Assembly: GCF_014191255.1 (NCBI RefSeq)
Contig: NZ_JACHWH010000001.1
Span: 1,612,001 to 1,676,000, forward strand
DNA length: 64,000 bases
Direction of reading: 5' to 3'
Origin: Amycolatopsis bartoniae
GTDB lineage: Bacteria > Actinomycetota > Actinomycetes > Mycobacteriales > Pseudonocardiaceae
Shown: positions 16,160 through 26,783 of the stretch, piece by piece
Layout of the letters: each line of letters begins with the position of its first letter
Position numbering within the stretch: the first letter of the stretch is position 1
Program-made: the position numbers and the translations under genes
Notes under the pieces: generated by a model
Told to the model about the DNA's origin: nothing
The model's input: only the letters and a program-made list of their open reading frames with translations
Databases searched by the model: none

Positions 16160-17562
16160 CAGTTCGTCCCCTTCAGTTCGTCCAGCGAATCCTCGACCAT
16201 CCCGGCCAGGTGGCCCACGTCGGACACGGCCTTCCGGTCGCCGTTCAGTCCGAAGTAGACCTTCCCGGCGTAGGACGTGACCCCGATGGCCAGCGCCTGG
16301 TTGCGCGCCAGCGGGATCACCGGGTACATCTCCGTCATCCTCGCCTGCCCCGCGTACAGCGGCTGCTGCGGGCCCGGTGAATTGGTGACCACCAGGTTGA
16401 AGATGCGGCCGGAGAACGACCCGGCGGCCCGCGCCGCCAGCGAATGCATCGTCGCCGGCGCGAAGCCGCCCACCTTCAGCATGGCACGCGCCGCGACCGA
16501 GCGGCCGGAGTCGGTGTAGCGGCGCATGGCGTGGCTGATGTGCTGCAGCCGCAGCACCGGGTTCGGCTCGCCCACCGGCAGGTCCACCAGGTGGGCCTCC
16601 ACCTCGTTGTTCACCAGCCCGGCCGGGGAGAACTCGACCGTGCCGGGTTCGAGCACCGCCATCGGCACGAGCGCCCGCAGGGTGCTGCTGACCTGCACGC
16701 TTTCTCCGCGCGAGAGCAGCCACTCACGCAGGGCACCGGTGACGACGGCGAGTACGACGTCGTTGACCGTTCCCCCGTGTTGGGCGCGGATCTTGCGGTA
16801 GTCCTCCAGGCGGGTGCGGACCACCGCGAACACCCGGCCACCGCTGACATGGGTGTTCAGCGGCCCGGCCGGAGCGGGCCGCACGAGCGGCCCCAGCACC
16901 GAGGCCAGCCCACCCACGGCGTCGGCGAGCTTGCCCGCCGTGGCGGCCGCGTCCCCGACGAACGCCCGCACGTTCTCGACCAGCGCGCCCGGCTGCTGCA
17001 CCGTCTCGCTGACCGCGTCGAGCACCAGCTGGGCGTTCGACGGCGGGCGGCGCGGCCGCCAGGTGTCCTCGTACGGCTCGCACAGCTGGGGTGTGGTGTC
17101 GAGGATGAGCTGGCCCAGCTCGACGGTGCCGATGCCGTCGACCACGGCCTGGTGGGTCTTGGTGACCAGCGCGACGCGATCGCCGGACAGCCCTTCGACG
17201 AAGTACGCCTCCCACAGCGGGCGCTCGGAGTCCATCGGCCGCGCCATCAACCGCGCGACCAGGTCGAACAGCTGCTCGTCGCTGCCCGGAGCCGGCAGCG
17301 CGGAGCGGCGGACGTGGTATTGGAGGTCGAAGTCCACGTCGTCGACCCACACCGGCCGGGCCAGGTGCCCCGGGACGTTCAGCACCCGCTGCCGGTAGCG
17401 CGGCAGGTAGGCCAGGCGCTGCGCGACCAGGCACAGCAGCTGCTCGTGGTCGAACCCGTCACGCGGGCGCTCGAACACCGCCACTGCGCCGACGTGCATC
17501 GGGGTGGCCGCGTCCTCCAGGTACAGGAAGGAGGCGTCGAGCGCGGATAGGCGGTCGGGCAT
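16156..17562 (-). CDS. WS/DGAT family acyltransferase with altered HHxxxDG motif
   Basis: A 468-residue protein of the wax ester synthase/diacylglycerol acyltransferase family, which uses acyl-CoA to make triacylglycerol or wax esters at the membrane. The N-terminal MPDRLSALDASFLYLED and the C-terminal PSVxLSGxxx-like NSPGPQQPLYAGQARMTEMY are typical. The catalytic HHxxxDG motif reads HQAVVDG (residues 137-143): the second His, which is the catalytic base in characterised enzymes, is Gln. The place next to an Rv3235-family gene matches tgs3 (Rv3234c) in M. tuberculosis as I recall. Activity should be doubted until tested. Confidence 0.85.
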   Translation of the reverse strand: MPDRLSALDASFLYLEDAATPMHVGAVAVFERPRDGFDHEQLLCLVAQRLAYLPRYRQRVLNVPGHLARPVWVDDVDFDLQYHVRRSALPAPGSDEQLFDLVARLMARPMDSERPLWEAYFVEGLSGDRVALVTKTHQAVVDGIGTVELGQLILDTTPQLCEPYEDTWRPRRPPSNAQLVLDAVSETVQQPGALVENVRAFVGDAAATAGKLADAVGGLASVLGPLVRPAPAGPLNTHVSGGRVFAVVRTRLEDYRKIRAQHGGTVNDVVLAVVTGALREWLLSRGESVQVSSTLRALVPMAVLEPGTVEFSPAGLVNNEVEAHLVDLPVGEPNPVLRLQHISHAMRRYTDSGRSVAARAMLKVGGFAPATMHSLAARAAGSFSGRIFNLVVTNSPGPQQPLYAGQARMTEMYPVIPLARNQALAIGVTSYAGKVYFGLNGDRKAVSDVGHLAGMVEDSLDELKGTNW

Positions 17563-17592
17563 GAGGCGATCGTTTCACAGCCTGGTCTACTG

Positions 17593-18360
17593 GTGCCTGT
17601 GCAAGAGACTGTCTCCCCGAAGGACCGCTTCCTGACCGTGTACGGCCGCAAGCCGGTGCTGGAGGCGCTCGACGACCCGGACCTGCGGGTCGACAAGGTG
17701 ATACTGGCCGACACGGCCCGGGCGCCGGAAATCGAACGGGCCGCGCGCCAGGCCGGGGTGCCGGTGCAGCGGGCGAGCGCGCACCGCGTGAAGGTGCTGG
17801 CGGGTAATGGGAAGCAGGACCAGGGCGTGCTCGCGGACGTCGTCGCGCCCCGGATGCGGCCGCTGTCGGCGGCGCTGGCGAAGGCGCCCTTGCCGCCGCG
17901 GGTACTCGTGCTGGACGGCATCACCACCCCGGCGAACGTCGGGATGATCCTGCGCACGGCGACGGCCGCCGGGATCGACGGCGTCGTGGTGCCGCGGCGG
18001 GGTGTCGCGTCGCTGGACCCGCTGGTGGTGAAGGCGTCGGCGGGGGTGGCGTTCCGGGCGCCGGTCCTGCGCTGCGCGACGGCGGCCGAGGCGGCGACCA
18101 TGTTGTCGGACGCGGGGTACCGGCTGTACGGCCTGGGCGCGAGCGGGGGCGAGCCGCTGTTCGAGGCGGAGTTCCCGGCGCGGGCGGCGTTCGTGCTGGG
18201 CGGCGAGACGGCTGGGGTGTCCGAGGACGTGGCGGAGCTGCTGACGGGCTGGCTGTCGATCCCGATGCCCGGCGAGGTGGAGTCGCTGAACGTGTCGGCC
18301 GCGGCGGCGGTGCTGTGCTTCGACCTGGTCAGGCGGGGAACAACGCGCCCAGCTCGGTGA
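17593..18360 (+). CDS. TrmH-family (SPOUT) RNA methyltransferase
   Basis: A 255-residue SpoU/TrmH-type SAM-dependent 2'-O-ribose methyltransferase of rRNA or tRNA. An N-terminal substrate-binding domain (FLTVYGRKPVLEALDDPDLR) is followed by the SPOUT knot. Motif 1 is PANVGMILRTATAAGID with the catalytic Arg, motif 2 is AAFVLGGETAGVSEDV and motif 3 is IPMPGEVESLNVSAAAAVL. The start is GTG 17593; a second GTG six bases later is equally possible. The gene overlaps the convergent HAD gene by 32 bp at its 3' end. Confidence 0.88.
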   Translation: MPVQETVSPKDRFLTVYGRKPVLEALDDPDLRVDKVILADTARAPEIERAARQAGVPVQRASAHRVKVLAGNGKQDQGVLADVVAPRMRPLSAALAKAPLPPRVLVLDGITTPANVGMILRTATAAGIDGVVVPRRGVASLDPLVVKASAGVAFRAPVLRCATAAEAATMLSDAGYRLYGLGASGGEPLFEAEFPARAAFVLGGETAGVSEDVAELLTGWLSIPMPGEVESLNVSAAAAVLCFDLVRRGTTRPAR

Positions 18361-18712
18361 GCGTCGCGGCGACGGCGGTGTGGTGGACGCCGACCATGCC
18401 CGTCTTGACAGCACCGTCCACATTGGAACGTGAGTCGTCGACGAAGACGCAGGCCGTGGCGGGTAGTCCGAGCTGTTCGGCGGTGAGCAGGTAGATCTGC
18501 GGCATGGGTTTGACGTACCCGACCTCGCCGGAGAACACGAGCGCGTCGAACCAGCGGCCGAGGCGGTCCCTGGCGGTGCCGCCGCCCGCGGCGTTGGACA
18601 GCAGCGCGGTGCGCACGCCGCGGTCGCGCAGGTCCTCGATGGCGGTGAACAGCGCGGCGGCGTCGGGGTCGGTGAGGACCCCGGCGTAGTCGACGACCAG
18701 CCCGTTCAGCAT
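18329..18712 (-). CDS. HAD-family hydrolase (IA subfamily, compact)
   Basis: A 127-residue HAD-superfamily protein. Motif I is LVVDYAGVLTD (residues 5-15): the nucleophile Asp8 is present but the usual second Asp is Ala, as also happens in DxG-type members. Motif II is LLSNAAG, and motif III/IV is GYVKPMPQIYLL plus VFVDDSRSNVDGA, with the Mg-binding aspartates. The cap domain is unusually short. It may act as a small phosphatase, but the motif I change weakens that. It converges on the TrmH gene (32-bp overlap). Confidence 0.75.
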   Translation of the reverse strand: MLNGLVVDYAGVLTDPDAAALFTAIEDLRDRGVRTALLSNAAGGGTARDRLGRWFDALVFSGEVGYVKPMPQIYLLTAEQLGLPATACVFVDDSRSNVDGAVKTGMVGVHHTAVAATLTELGALFPA

Positions 18713-18811
18713 GGCCCGACGATAGTCGTCACTGGATCGGGGACAGCGGGACCGCGGGGTTGCGGGGTGGACCTCCTGACGGACGCACGTTTCGAGCGTT
18801 CTGGGGGAAAG

Positions 18812-19261
18812 ATGCAGGGGCTTCTGCCGCTGAGAGAGTACGAGCCGCTTCGTGACCTGCACAGGTTCGTGGAGGTCGGCGGGCAGCTGACGCTGGAGCT
18901 GGGCGCGGCGCGGGTGCCGCGCCCGAGGCGGGGCAGGCCGGGCGAGGGACTGCCGACGGGGCACGCGAGGTCGGTCGTGAACGCCATCCTGGAGGTCCGC
19001 ACGGGCCGGCGGCCAGTGAGCCAGGTGCAGGGCCTGGTGGGGGCGCAGCTGTACGCGCAACTGGGCCTGTGGAGGCCGCTCCGCAACGTTCGGTTCACGG
19101 TGAAGAGCCTGCGGAGCTGCGCCATCACGCCCACGTCGTACGAGGTCGGCGTCACGGCGACCACGGGCACGCGCACCCACGCCGTCATGGCGCGCTTCGA
19201 ACTGGCCGGGTCAGGGTGGCGCTGCGTGTTCTTCGAGATCATCCGCCTGGGGGCGCGGTGA
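18812..19261 (+). CDS. Rv3235 family protein
   Basis: A 149-residue protein of the actinobacterial Rv3235 family, function unknown. Visible: an N-terminal LPLREYEPL, a central basic helix GHARSVVNAILEVRTGRRPV and SQVQGLVGAQLYAQLG, and a C-terminal beta strand (AVMARFELAGSGWRCVFFEI). GGGGGAAAG is placed right before ATG 18812, which is preferred to an in-frame GTG 45 bases upstream. The gene is divergent from the HAD gene. As in M. tuberculosis it lies between the acyltransferase and secA, here followed by a long repeat-bearing spacer. Confidence 0.75.
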   Translation: MQGLLPLREYEPLRDLHRFVEVGGQLTLELGAARVPRPRRGRPGEGLPTGHARSVVNAILEVRTGRRPVSQVQGLVGAQLYAQLGLWRPLRNVRFTVKSLRSCAITPTSYEVGVTATTGTRTHAVMARFELAGSGWRCVFFEIIRLGAR

Positions 19262-19439
19262 TGGGGTTCTCGGTGGGGCGCGGGCCGCCGGGGGTTTGCA
19301 GGAGGTCGGCCAGCCGCGGTGCCCTTCGGGGCTGGCCTCGGCGGGCTGGAGCGGGCGCGGGCTTGCCGAGGCGGCAGTTCGCACGAGGCCGGGCAGCCGC
19401 AGCAGCCCCCTGGGCGACCGCGGCTGGACCACCGTGCCG

Positions 19440-19960
19440 TGCCGGGCTACCACGCTCGAGTGGGCGCCCGCACCGCCCTGCCACCCAACGGAGTGGCAGG
19501 GGCGCATCCGCGTGCCCACTGCGGGTTTCGGCCTCCGCTACCCGAGTGGCACGGACTCAGCTGTTCACCGCGCCATCGCCACCTGCCAGAGTGGCTCGGC
19601 CGCACTCGCACGCCCAACTCCCCGGCTCCGAGGCACCGCCGCTATCCGATGGAGTGGCACCGGCTCACGCGCTGGCGTCTCGGTCACGCCTGCCTCAGCC
19701 ATCCACCAAGCCCTCACCACCCGACGGAGTGGCACAAGCGTCCCCGCACGCCCATGCCATCGCCCCGGAGCGCCATGGCCGCGAAGGCCTGCAACCGTCC
19801 AGGACGCCACCACCCGCCCGAGTGGCGCGAGTTCACCCGGCTACTGCCCTCGGTCACCCAACTCCGGCCCCCGCCGTCACCGCCCACGTCCGAAGCGAGC
19901 CCCGAGCACGCACGTCCCAAGGCCGCTATCCGTCCGAAGGACTCAGCTGTTCACCACCCC
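19440..19960. repeat. Degenerate GAGTGGC repeat array in the Rv3235-secA spacer
   Basis: The 754-bp gap between 19261 and 20016 carries no credible gene. GAGTGGC occurs at 19491, 19544, 19589, 19652, 19727 and 19820 with flanks of type (C/G)CTAYCCGAyGGAGTGGCAC. Spacings after the second copy are 45, 63, 75 and 93 bp, all multiples of three. A 17-bp sequence GGACTCAGCTGTTCACC recurs at 19553-19569 and 19939-19955, next to GCTAYCCG each time. In the frame starting at 19319 the repeats read P-x-E-W-(H/L). Nothing else is seen in 19262-19440. Confidence 0.7.
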
Positions 19961-19996
19961 AAAACCGAAAGGGCCCTTCCCACCAGGGAAGAGCCC
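19959..19996 (-). terminator. Terminator of secA
   Basis: On the minus strand an 11-bp stem (19996-19986 with 19981-19971, one G-U pair) has a 4-base loop and is followed by TTTCGGTTTTGG. It lies 20 bases after the secA stop and is a good intrinsic terminator. Confidence 0.85.
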
Positions 19997-20015
19997 TCCG
20001 GCCTCGAAAGGAACC

Positions 20016-22865
<2,850 letters not shown>

Positions 22866-22990
22866 CCGGTCGACCTCACTAGCTGTTGTGGAAATGCGCC
22901 CAGGCGTGTTCCCGGGCGGACCGTGCGCCTCCTCCATCGTAGGGAAGAGGCACAGGTGAGTGCACGCACGCCGCGACTTCGGTCGCAGAA

Positions 22991-23024
22991 AACAGCCCGC
23001 ACGCGGCGGGGCGTGCGGGCTGTT
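22991..23024 (-). terminator. Terminator of hpf
   Basis: A perfect 14-bp stem (23024-23011 with 23004-22991) with a 6-base loop, followed on the minus strand by TTCTGC (TGTTTTCT over the stem edge). It lies 20 bases after the hpf stop, so secA should have its own promoter. Confidence 0.85.
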
Positions 23025-23043
23025 CGCGGCTGGGAGGTGGGAG

Positions 23044-23715
23044 TCAGCGCAGTCTGATGACGCCGTAGTCGAAGCCCTTCCGCCGGTACACGACGCTGGG
23101 GGCGTCGGCGTCGGCGTCGTGGAAGAGGTAGAAGTCGTGTCCGACCAGCTCCATCTGGTAGAGGGCCTGGTCGACGGTCATGGGCTTGGCGGAGTGCTCC
23201 TTCTCGCGCACGATCCGGCCTGGGCGGTGCTCTTCCTCCCAGCGCTGCATGGGCAGGTCGAACGTCTCTTCGTCGAGCTCGGCGGCCGCCACCGGAGCGG
23301 GGGCGGGGGCTTCGAGCACGGCGGTGCTGGACGCCGGCATGCGCACGTCGGCGGCAGCGGCGGAGACGGGGGCGGTCGCTTCGGCGACCGATTCCGGGCA
23401 ACGTCGCCCGTAGTGCACGCGGCGGCGGTCGGCCATGCGGCGCAGGCGGTTCTCCAGCTTGTTCACGGCGGCGTCGAGCGCGGCGTAGAAGTCGCCGGCG
23501 CACGCCTCGGCGCGGACCGCGGGGCCCTTGCCCTTACCGGTGATCTCGACGCGCTGGCAGCTCTTGGCCTGCCGTCGGTTGGGCTCGTGGAAGAGCTCCA
23601 CGTCGTAGCGGAAGACCTTCTTGTCGTACCGTTCCAGACGCGCGAGCTTGGCGCTCACGTGCGTGCGGTAGTGGTCGGGAACCTCCACGTTGCGACCTTT
23701 GACGACGATATCCAT
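23044..23715 (-). CDS. hpf: Ribosome hibernation-promoting factor, long form (HPF/RaiA)
   Basis: A 223-residue long-type HPF that causes 100S ribosome dimers or silent 70S in stationary phase or stress. The N-terminal S30AE domain (1-~105: [40 protein letters not shown]) sits in the mRNA channel. An Ala/Pro-rich linker (about 115-155) follows, then the dimerising C-terminal domain ([40 protein letters not shown]). AGGGAGGT lies five bases before the ATG. The leader carries a short upstream frame and a hairpin (see separate entries). Order hpf-secA is as in mycobacteria. Confidence 0.94.
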   Translation of the reverse strand: MDIVVKGRNVEVPDHYRTHVSAKLARLERYDKKVFRYDVELFHEPNRRQAKSCQRVEITGKGKGPAVRAEACAGDFYAALDAAVNKLENRLRRMADRRRVHYGRRCPESVAEATAPVSAAAADVRMPASSTAVLEAPAPAPVAAAELDEETFDLPMQRWEEEHRPGRIVREKEHSAKPMTVDQALYQMELVGHDFYLFHDADADAPSVVYRRKGFDYGVIRLR

Positions 23716-23796
23716 ACACGACCTCCCTGACTCCAGCTGAGTTCGAGCTCTTGGGGTTTGACGAGGGTGCCGACGCGATGGCCCTGCACGGGGATT

Positions 23797-23823
23797 TCAC
23801 TCTTCCGTCGGCACCAGGGTCAT
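23797..23823 (-). CDS. Candidate upstream frame in the hpf leader (8 residues)
   Basis: ATG at 23823 opens MTLVPTEE and stops at 23797. AGGGAGGTG lies nine bases upstream, stronger than most binding sites in the window. It is 80 bases upstream of the hpf start on the same strand. It may be a translated leader peptide that tunes hpf, or a chance frame; nothing else supports translation. Confidence 0.35.
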   Translation of the reverse strand: MTLVPTEE

Positions 23824-23888
23824 CGGCTGTTCACCTCCCTGCCGTGCGGAGTGGCTATAGCGGTGCACGTTAGCCCCGTAACGCGCAT

Positions 23889-23911
23889 CACAAAACCCCC
23901 CGAGCCGGGGG
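23889..23911 (-). terminator. Terminator-like hairpin upstream of hpf
   Basis: On the minus strand CCCCC-GGCTCG-GGGGG is a 5-bp G-C stem followed by TTTTGTG. It would stop transcripts reaching hpf from further upstream, or act as an attenuator if the hpf promoter lies beyond it. Confidence 0.45.
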
Positions 23912-24229
23912 ATGCCAGTGGCTGGGAAACCGTCACCCTGCGCGTCCGGCCCCGCGGTGCGGCGGACCTGGGACGACTCGATCGGAGCACTTCGAGGGGG
24001 CGCTTTTCACCTTGACACGCAAGGGTTTCCGCGCGTGAGAGGCCGAGCGTGACCGTCGGGGCAGGCGGTCGTGCCACCCCGGTGGGCGCTTGCGCCGAAG
24101 ACGGATCTTCGTTGAGCGGCCTCATACCGGGACAACGGGCGGGTCTTCACCGACGTTCCCGAACATTGCACCCGTGTGGGTGAACCGCCTGTTCCGGATG
24201 GCCCGAAACTGTCGGTGGGTGCGGGCAGA

Positions 24230-24904
24230 GTGCGGGGCGTGGGACTGGGGGAACAGGTACTCGAACTCGTGCTGCCGGCGACGTGCGCGGGCTGCGGTGC
24301 GCCGGGTGCGCCGTGCTGCCCGGGTTGTCTGGCGGACTTCTGCGGGCCGCGGCAGGTGGCGCGGGGCCCGACGGCCGGTGCGGGGGTCTACGCGCTGGCC
24401 CGCTACGAGGACACCGCGCGGCGGCTGGTGTTGTCGTACAAGGAGCGGGGGCGGCGCGACCTCGCTCCGCAGCTGGGCGGCGTGCTCGCGGCGGCGCTGC
24501 CGTACCTGCCTGAGGCGCGCCCGGACGACGACGGGGTGTGGTGGCTGGTGCCGGTCCCGTCGCGGCGGGTCGCGTCGCGAGTGCGGGGAGGTCCGCACAT
24601 GCGCCGGCTGGCCAGGTCCTGCGCGGCGGCGCTGGCGGAACAGGGCCGGTCAGCGGCGGTGGCCCCGGCGCTGCGGCTGACGTCGGGAGTGCGCGACGCG
24701 GTGGGCCTTACGCGAGCCCAGCGAGCGGCAAACCTGGCGGGCCGCCTGCGCCTCGACCCGCGCGGCCTGCCGCCACCCCGCACCCCGCTGATCCTGCTGG
24801 ACGACGTGATCACGACGGGAACCACGGTCGCCGCCTGTGCGCGGACGCTGGAGGAAGGGGGTTATCCAGTAGCTGCGGTGCTGTCCCTCACCGCAGCCGG
24901 GTGA
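24230..24904 (+). CDS. comF: ComF family phosphoribosyltransferase-like protein
   Basis: A 224-residue ComF homologue. Near the N-terminus are zinc-finger cysteines (PATCAGCGAPGAPCCPGCL). A type I phosphoribosyltransferase domain ends in the PRPP-binding motif LILLDDVITTGTTVAACART. ComF supports DNA uptake in competent bacteria; in actinobacteria its role is not established. GTG 24230 is one of several in-frame GTGs (24176, 24239) and none has a strong ribosome binding site. The neighbours hpf and lpqB match Rv3242c in M. tuberculosis as I recall. Confidence 0.85.
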   Translation: MRGVGLGEQVLELVLPATCAGCGAPGAPCCPGCLADFCGPRQVARGPTAGAGVYALARYEDTARRLVLSYKERGRRDLAPQLGGVLAAALPYLPEARPDDDGVWWLVPVPSRRVASRVRGGPHMRRLARSCAAALAEQGRSAAVAPALRLTSGVRDAVGLTRAQRAANLAGRLRLDPRGLPPPRTPLILLDDVITTGTTVAACARTLEEGGYPVAAVLSLTAAG

Positions 24905-25037
24905 TGGGTTGGAGGTGGCAGAGCTGGGCGTTCAGTGCGGCGCCGACCGACCCAGCCCAAGCAGAAAGGAGCCAGCCAAGAACCGGGCGCCCCAGCTCAG
25001 GCGGCTTGCCGCCGAGAGCCCCACGGCAGCAGCAATC

Positions 25038-26783
25038 TCACCCTGGGTAGAACGGCGCCGCCCGGGAGCCGAGGGAGCTTTGGTGCGGGCGCCAGACCTC
25101 GCCGACGTCCGAGGCGGTCCACAGGCCGCCCGCGTCGGCCACCACGATCGGGCGGCCGGGGGCCGCCGTGATCGCGTACACCGGCGGGGTCAGGTTCGAG
25201 CTGTTGAACGTGTCCAGGCGCAACCCGTCGATGGGCACCTTCACCACCGGCTGCGACGGCATCGTCGTGGCCGCCACCAGGCTGTCCTGACTGAGCCAGT
25301 CGACGTCCACCACGTCCGACAGCGTGCCCGTCTGCAGGATCCTCGGGCTCCGCAACGTCACGGCGTCCTGCGTCCGCACCACCGACGCCACCAGCAGCTG
25401 CCCGTTCACGACGATCGCCGCCCGGGCGCCGTCCCGCGACAGCCGCAGCGCGCTGATCGGGCCCACCGCCAGCACTTCCTCGGCGTTCACGGCCTGCCCG
25501 GACCAGCCGCCGTCCGGCGTGCGCAGCACCCGCACCACCGCCGCGCCGTCGACCACCGTCCACACCTCGCCCGAGGTCCCGTCCGCCGTCGCCGTCGGGC
25601 GCCACGTCGGGCGCGTCAGCGTGCCGCCGAACAGGTTCACCAGCTGCGCCGAACCCCCGTACGACCCGATTCGCAACTGCTGGCGCCCGTTCGCGTTGTC
25701 GACGATCGCCAGCTGCCTGCCGTCGATCGACTGCGCCGCGCTCACCACCTGGTACCCGCCCGACCCCGCAGGACCCTGAATCGCAGCACCATCGGCCAGT
25801 GAACGGATACGCCCGTTGACCGTCATCAACCCCGGCAGGTCCGGGCCCGGCGACGCCAGCGACGTGTACGACGGCACGTCGCTCGGCAGCCAGTCCTCGT
25901 GCCCGTCCACCAGCGCGTTCCCGTCCGACAGCAACCGCACCCGGTTGGTGGTCACCGCCTGCAGCGACAACACGATCTGCGCCGCGATCAGCTTCCTGAC
26001 CTCCGGCGCCTGGTCACTGACCCCGGTCAGCGGCACCATCAGCGCCCCGTCCGGCGTCACCGTCACGTTGCCCTCGATGTTCGCGTCCTCGGGCAGCGGG
26101 CTGCGCACCGCGCCGACCAGCTGGTTCGACGGCCCGGACAGCAGCAGCGACACCACCCGCGCGGGCAGCCCCAGCTGCGGCTTCCCCGCCACGTAACGCA
26201 GGTCCGGCACCACCGTGTTCGAGTCCTGCGCGAAGAAGTACACCGGCACACGTACGTAGTTCGCGGTGAAGTCGCTGTAGGGCATGACGATGCTCGCCGG
26301 CGGGTTGGTCACCCGCCACTGCCCGTCGGACTGCTTGCGCACCAGCAACCGCAGCTCGTACGGGCTCTTCGACGGGATGAAGGAGCTGTCCGCGTCGAGC
26401 ATCCCGAGGTTGGTGCCGCGCACCACGACCACCCGCTCGTTCGGGTTGTTCGGCACGTCCCCGCCGGTGGCGTAGACGGTGTTGAACTGGTCGTCGATGA
26501 CGTTCATGCTCTTGCCCGGCTGCCACGCCTTCGCCGCCCCGTCGTCGAGGTACGTGCGGGCGGCGGCGTTGTTGCTCACCGGCTGCGCGCTGGCGCGCAC
26601 GAAGTCACGGGCGACGGTCAGCGGGTCGAGGTCGCGGGCTGGCTGCGGCACGTCGGGGTTGGCGATCTGGCCGAGCTCCTGCTGCTGCACCGCGACCGGC
26701 TGCGACTCCTCCGGCACCGTCGCGCAGCCGGCGACCAGCAGCGCCCCGGCCAGCGCCGCGAGCAGGCGGTGGCCCCTTCTCAT
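25038..26783 (-). CDS. lpqB: LpqB lipoprotein, MtrAB accessory factor
   Basis: A 581-residue lipoprotein. The signal MRRGHRLLAALAGALLVAG leads to a lipobox with Cys20. A GerMN domain follows (about 100-310, including RELRLLVRKQSDGQWRVTNP-like sequence), then a beta-propeller-like C-terminal half. LpqB binds the extracellular part of the MtrB sensor and modulates MtrA signalling, affecting cell division and envelope integrity. The ATG overlaps the mtrB stop by four bases (ATGA), so it is the third gene of mtrA-mtrB-lpqB. The order is the one conserved across actinobacteria. Confidence 0.94.
   Translation of the reverse strand: MRRGHRLLAALAGALLVAGCATVPEESQPVAVQQQELGQIANPDVPQPARDLDPLTVARDFVRASAQPVSNNAAARTYLDDGAAKAWQPGKSMNVIDDQFNTVYATGGDVPNNPNERVVVVRGTNLGMLDADSSFIPSKSPYELRLLVRKQSDGQWRVTNPPASIVMPYSDFTANYVRVPVYFFAQDSNTVVPDLRYVAGKPQLGLPARVVSLLLSGPSNQLVGAVRSPLPEDANIEGNVTVTPDGALMVPLTGVSDQAPEVRKLIAAQIVLSLQAVTTNRVRLLSDGNALVDGHEDWLPSDVPSYTSLASPGPDLPGLMTVNGRIRSLADGAAIQGPAGSGGYQVVSAAQSIDGRQLAIVDNANGRQQLRIGSYGGSAQLVNLFGGTLTRPTWRPTATADGTSGEVWTVVDGAAVVRVLRTPDGGWSGQAVNAEEVLAVGPISALRLSRDGARAAIVVNGQLLVASVVRTQDAVTLRSPRILQTGTLSDVVDVDWLSQDSLVAATTMPSQPVVKVPIDGLRLDTFNSSNLTPPVYAITAAPGRPIVVADAGGLWTASDVGEVWRPHQSSLGSRAAPFYPG

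Larger units (their letters stand above)
23716..24229. other. Divergent hpf/comF intergenic region
   Basis: A 514-bp gap holding the hpf leader on the minus strand. From the comF side to hpf it contains a terminator-like hairpin (23889-23911), a possible -35/-10 pair TTGTGA and TAACGT near 23864-23892, and a short frame with a strong ribosome binding site (23797-23823). The part from about 23920 to 24175 shows no gene and no clear repeat. Confidence 0.5.

Noticed and set aside
14522-16258. A 578-codon plus-strand frame over pruA
   Set aside because: Antisense to an unmistakable aldehyde dehydrogenase; composition (Arg, His, Gln rich) is typical of a shadow frame.
19440-19960. CRISPR array
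   Set aside because: Repeat copies are short, degenerate and unequally spaced (45-93 bp), with no conserved direct repeat of 25 bp or more and no cas genes nearby.
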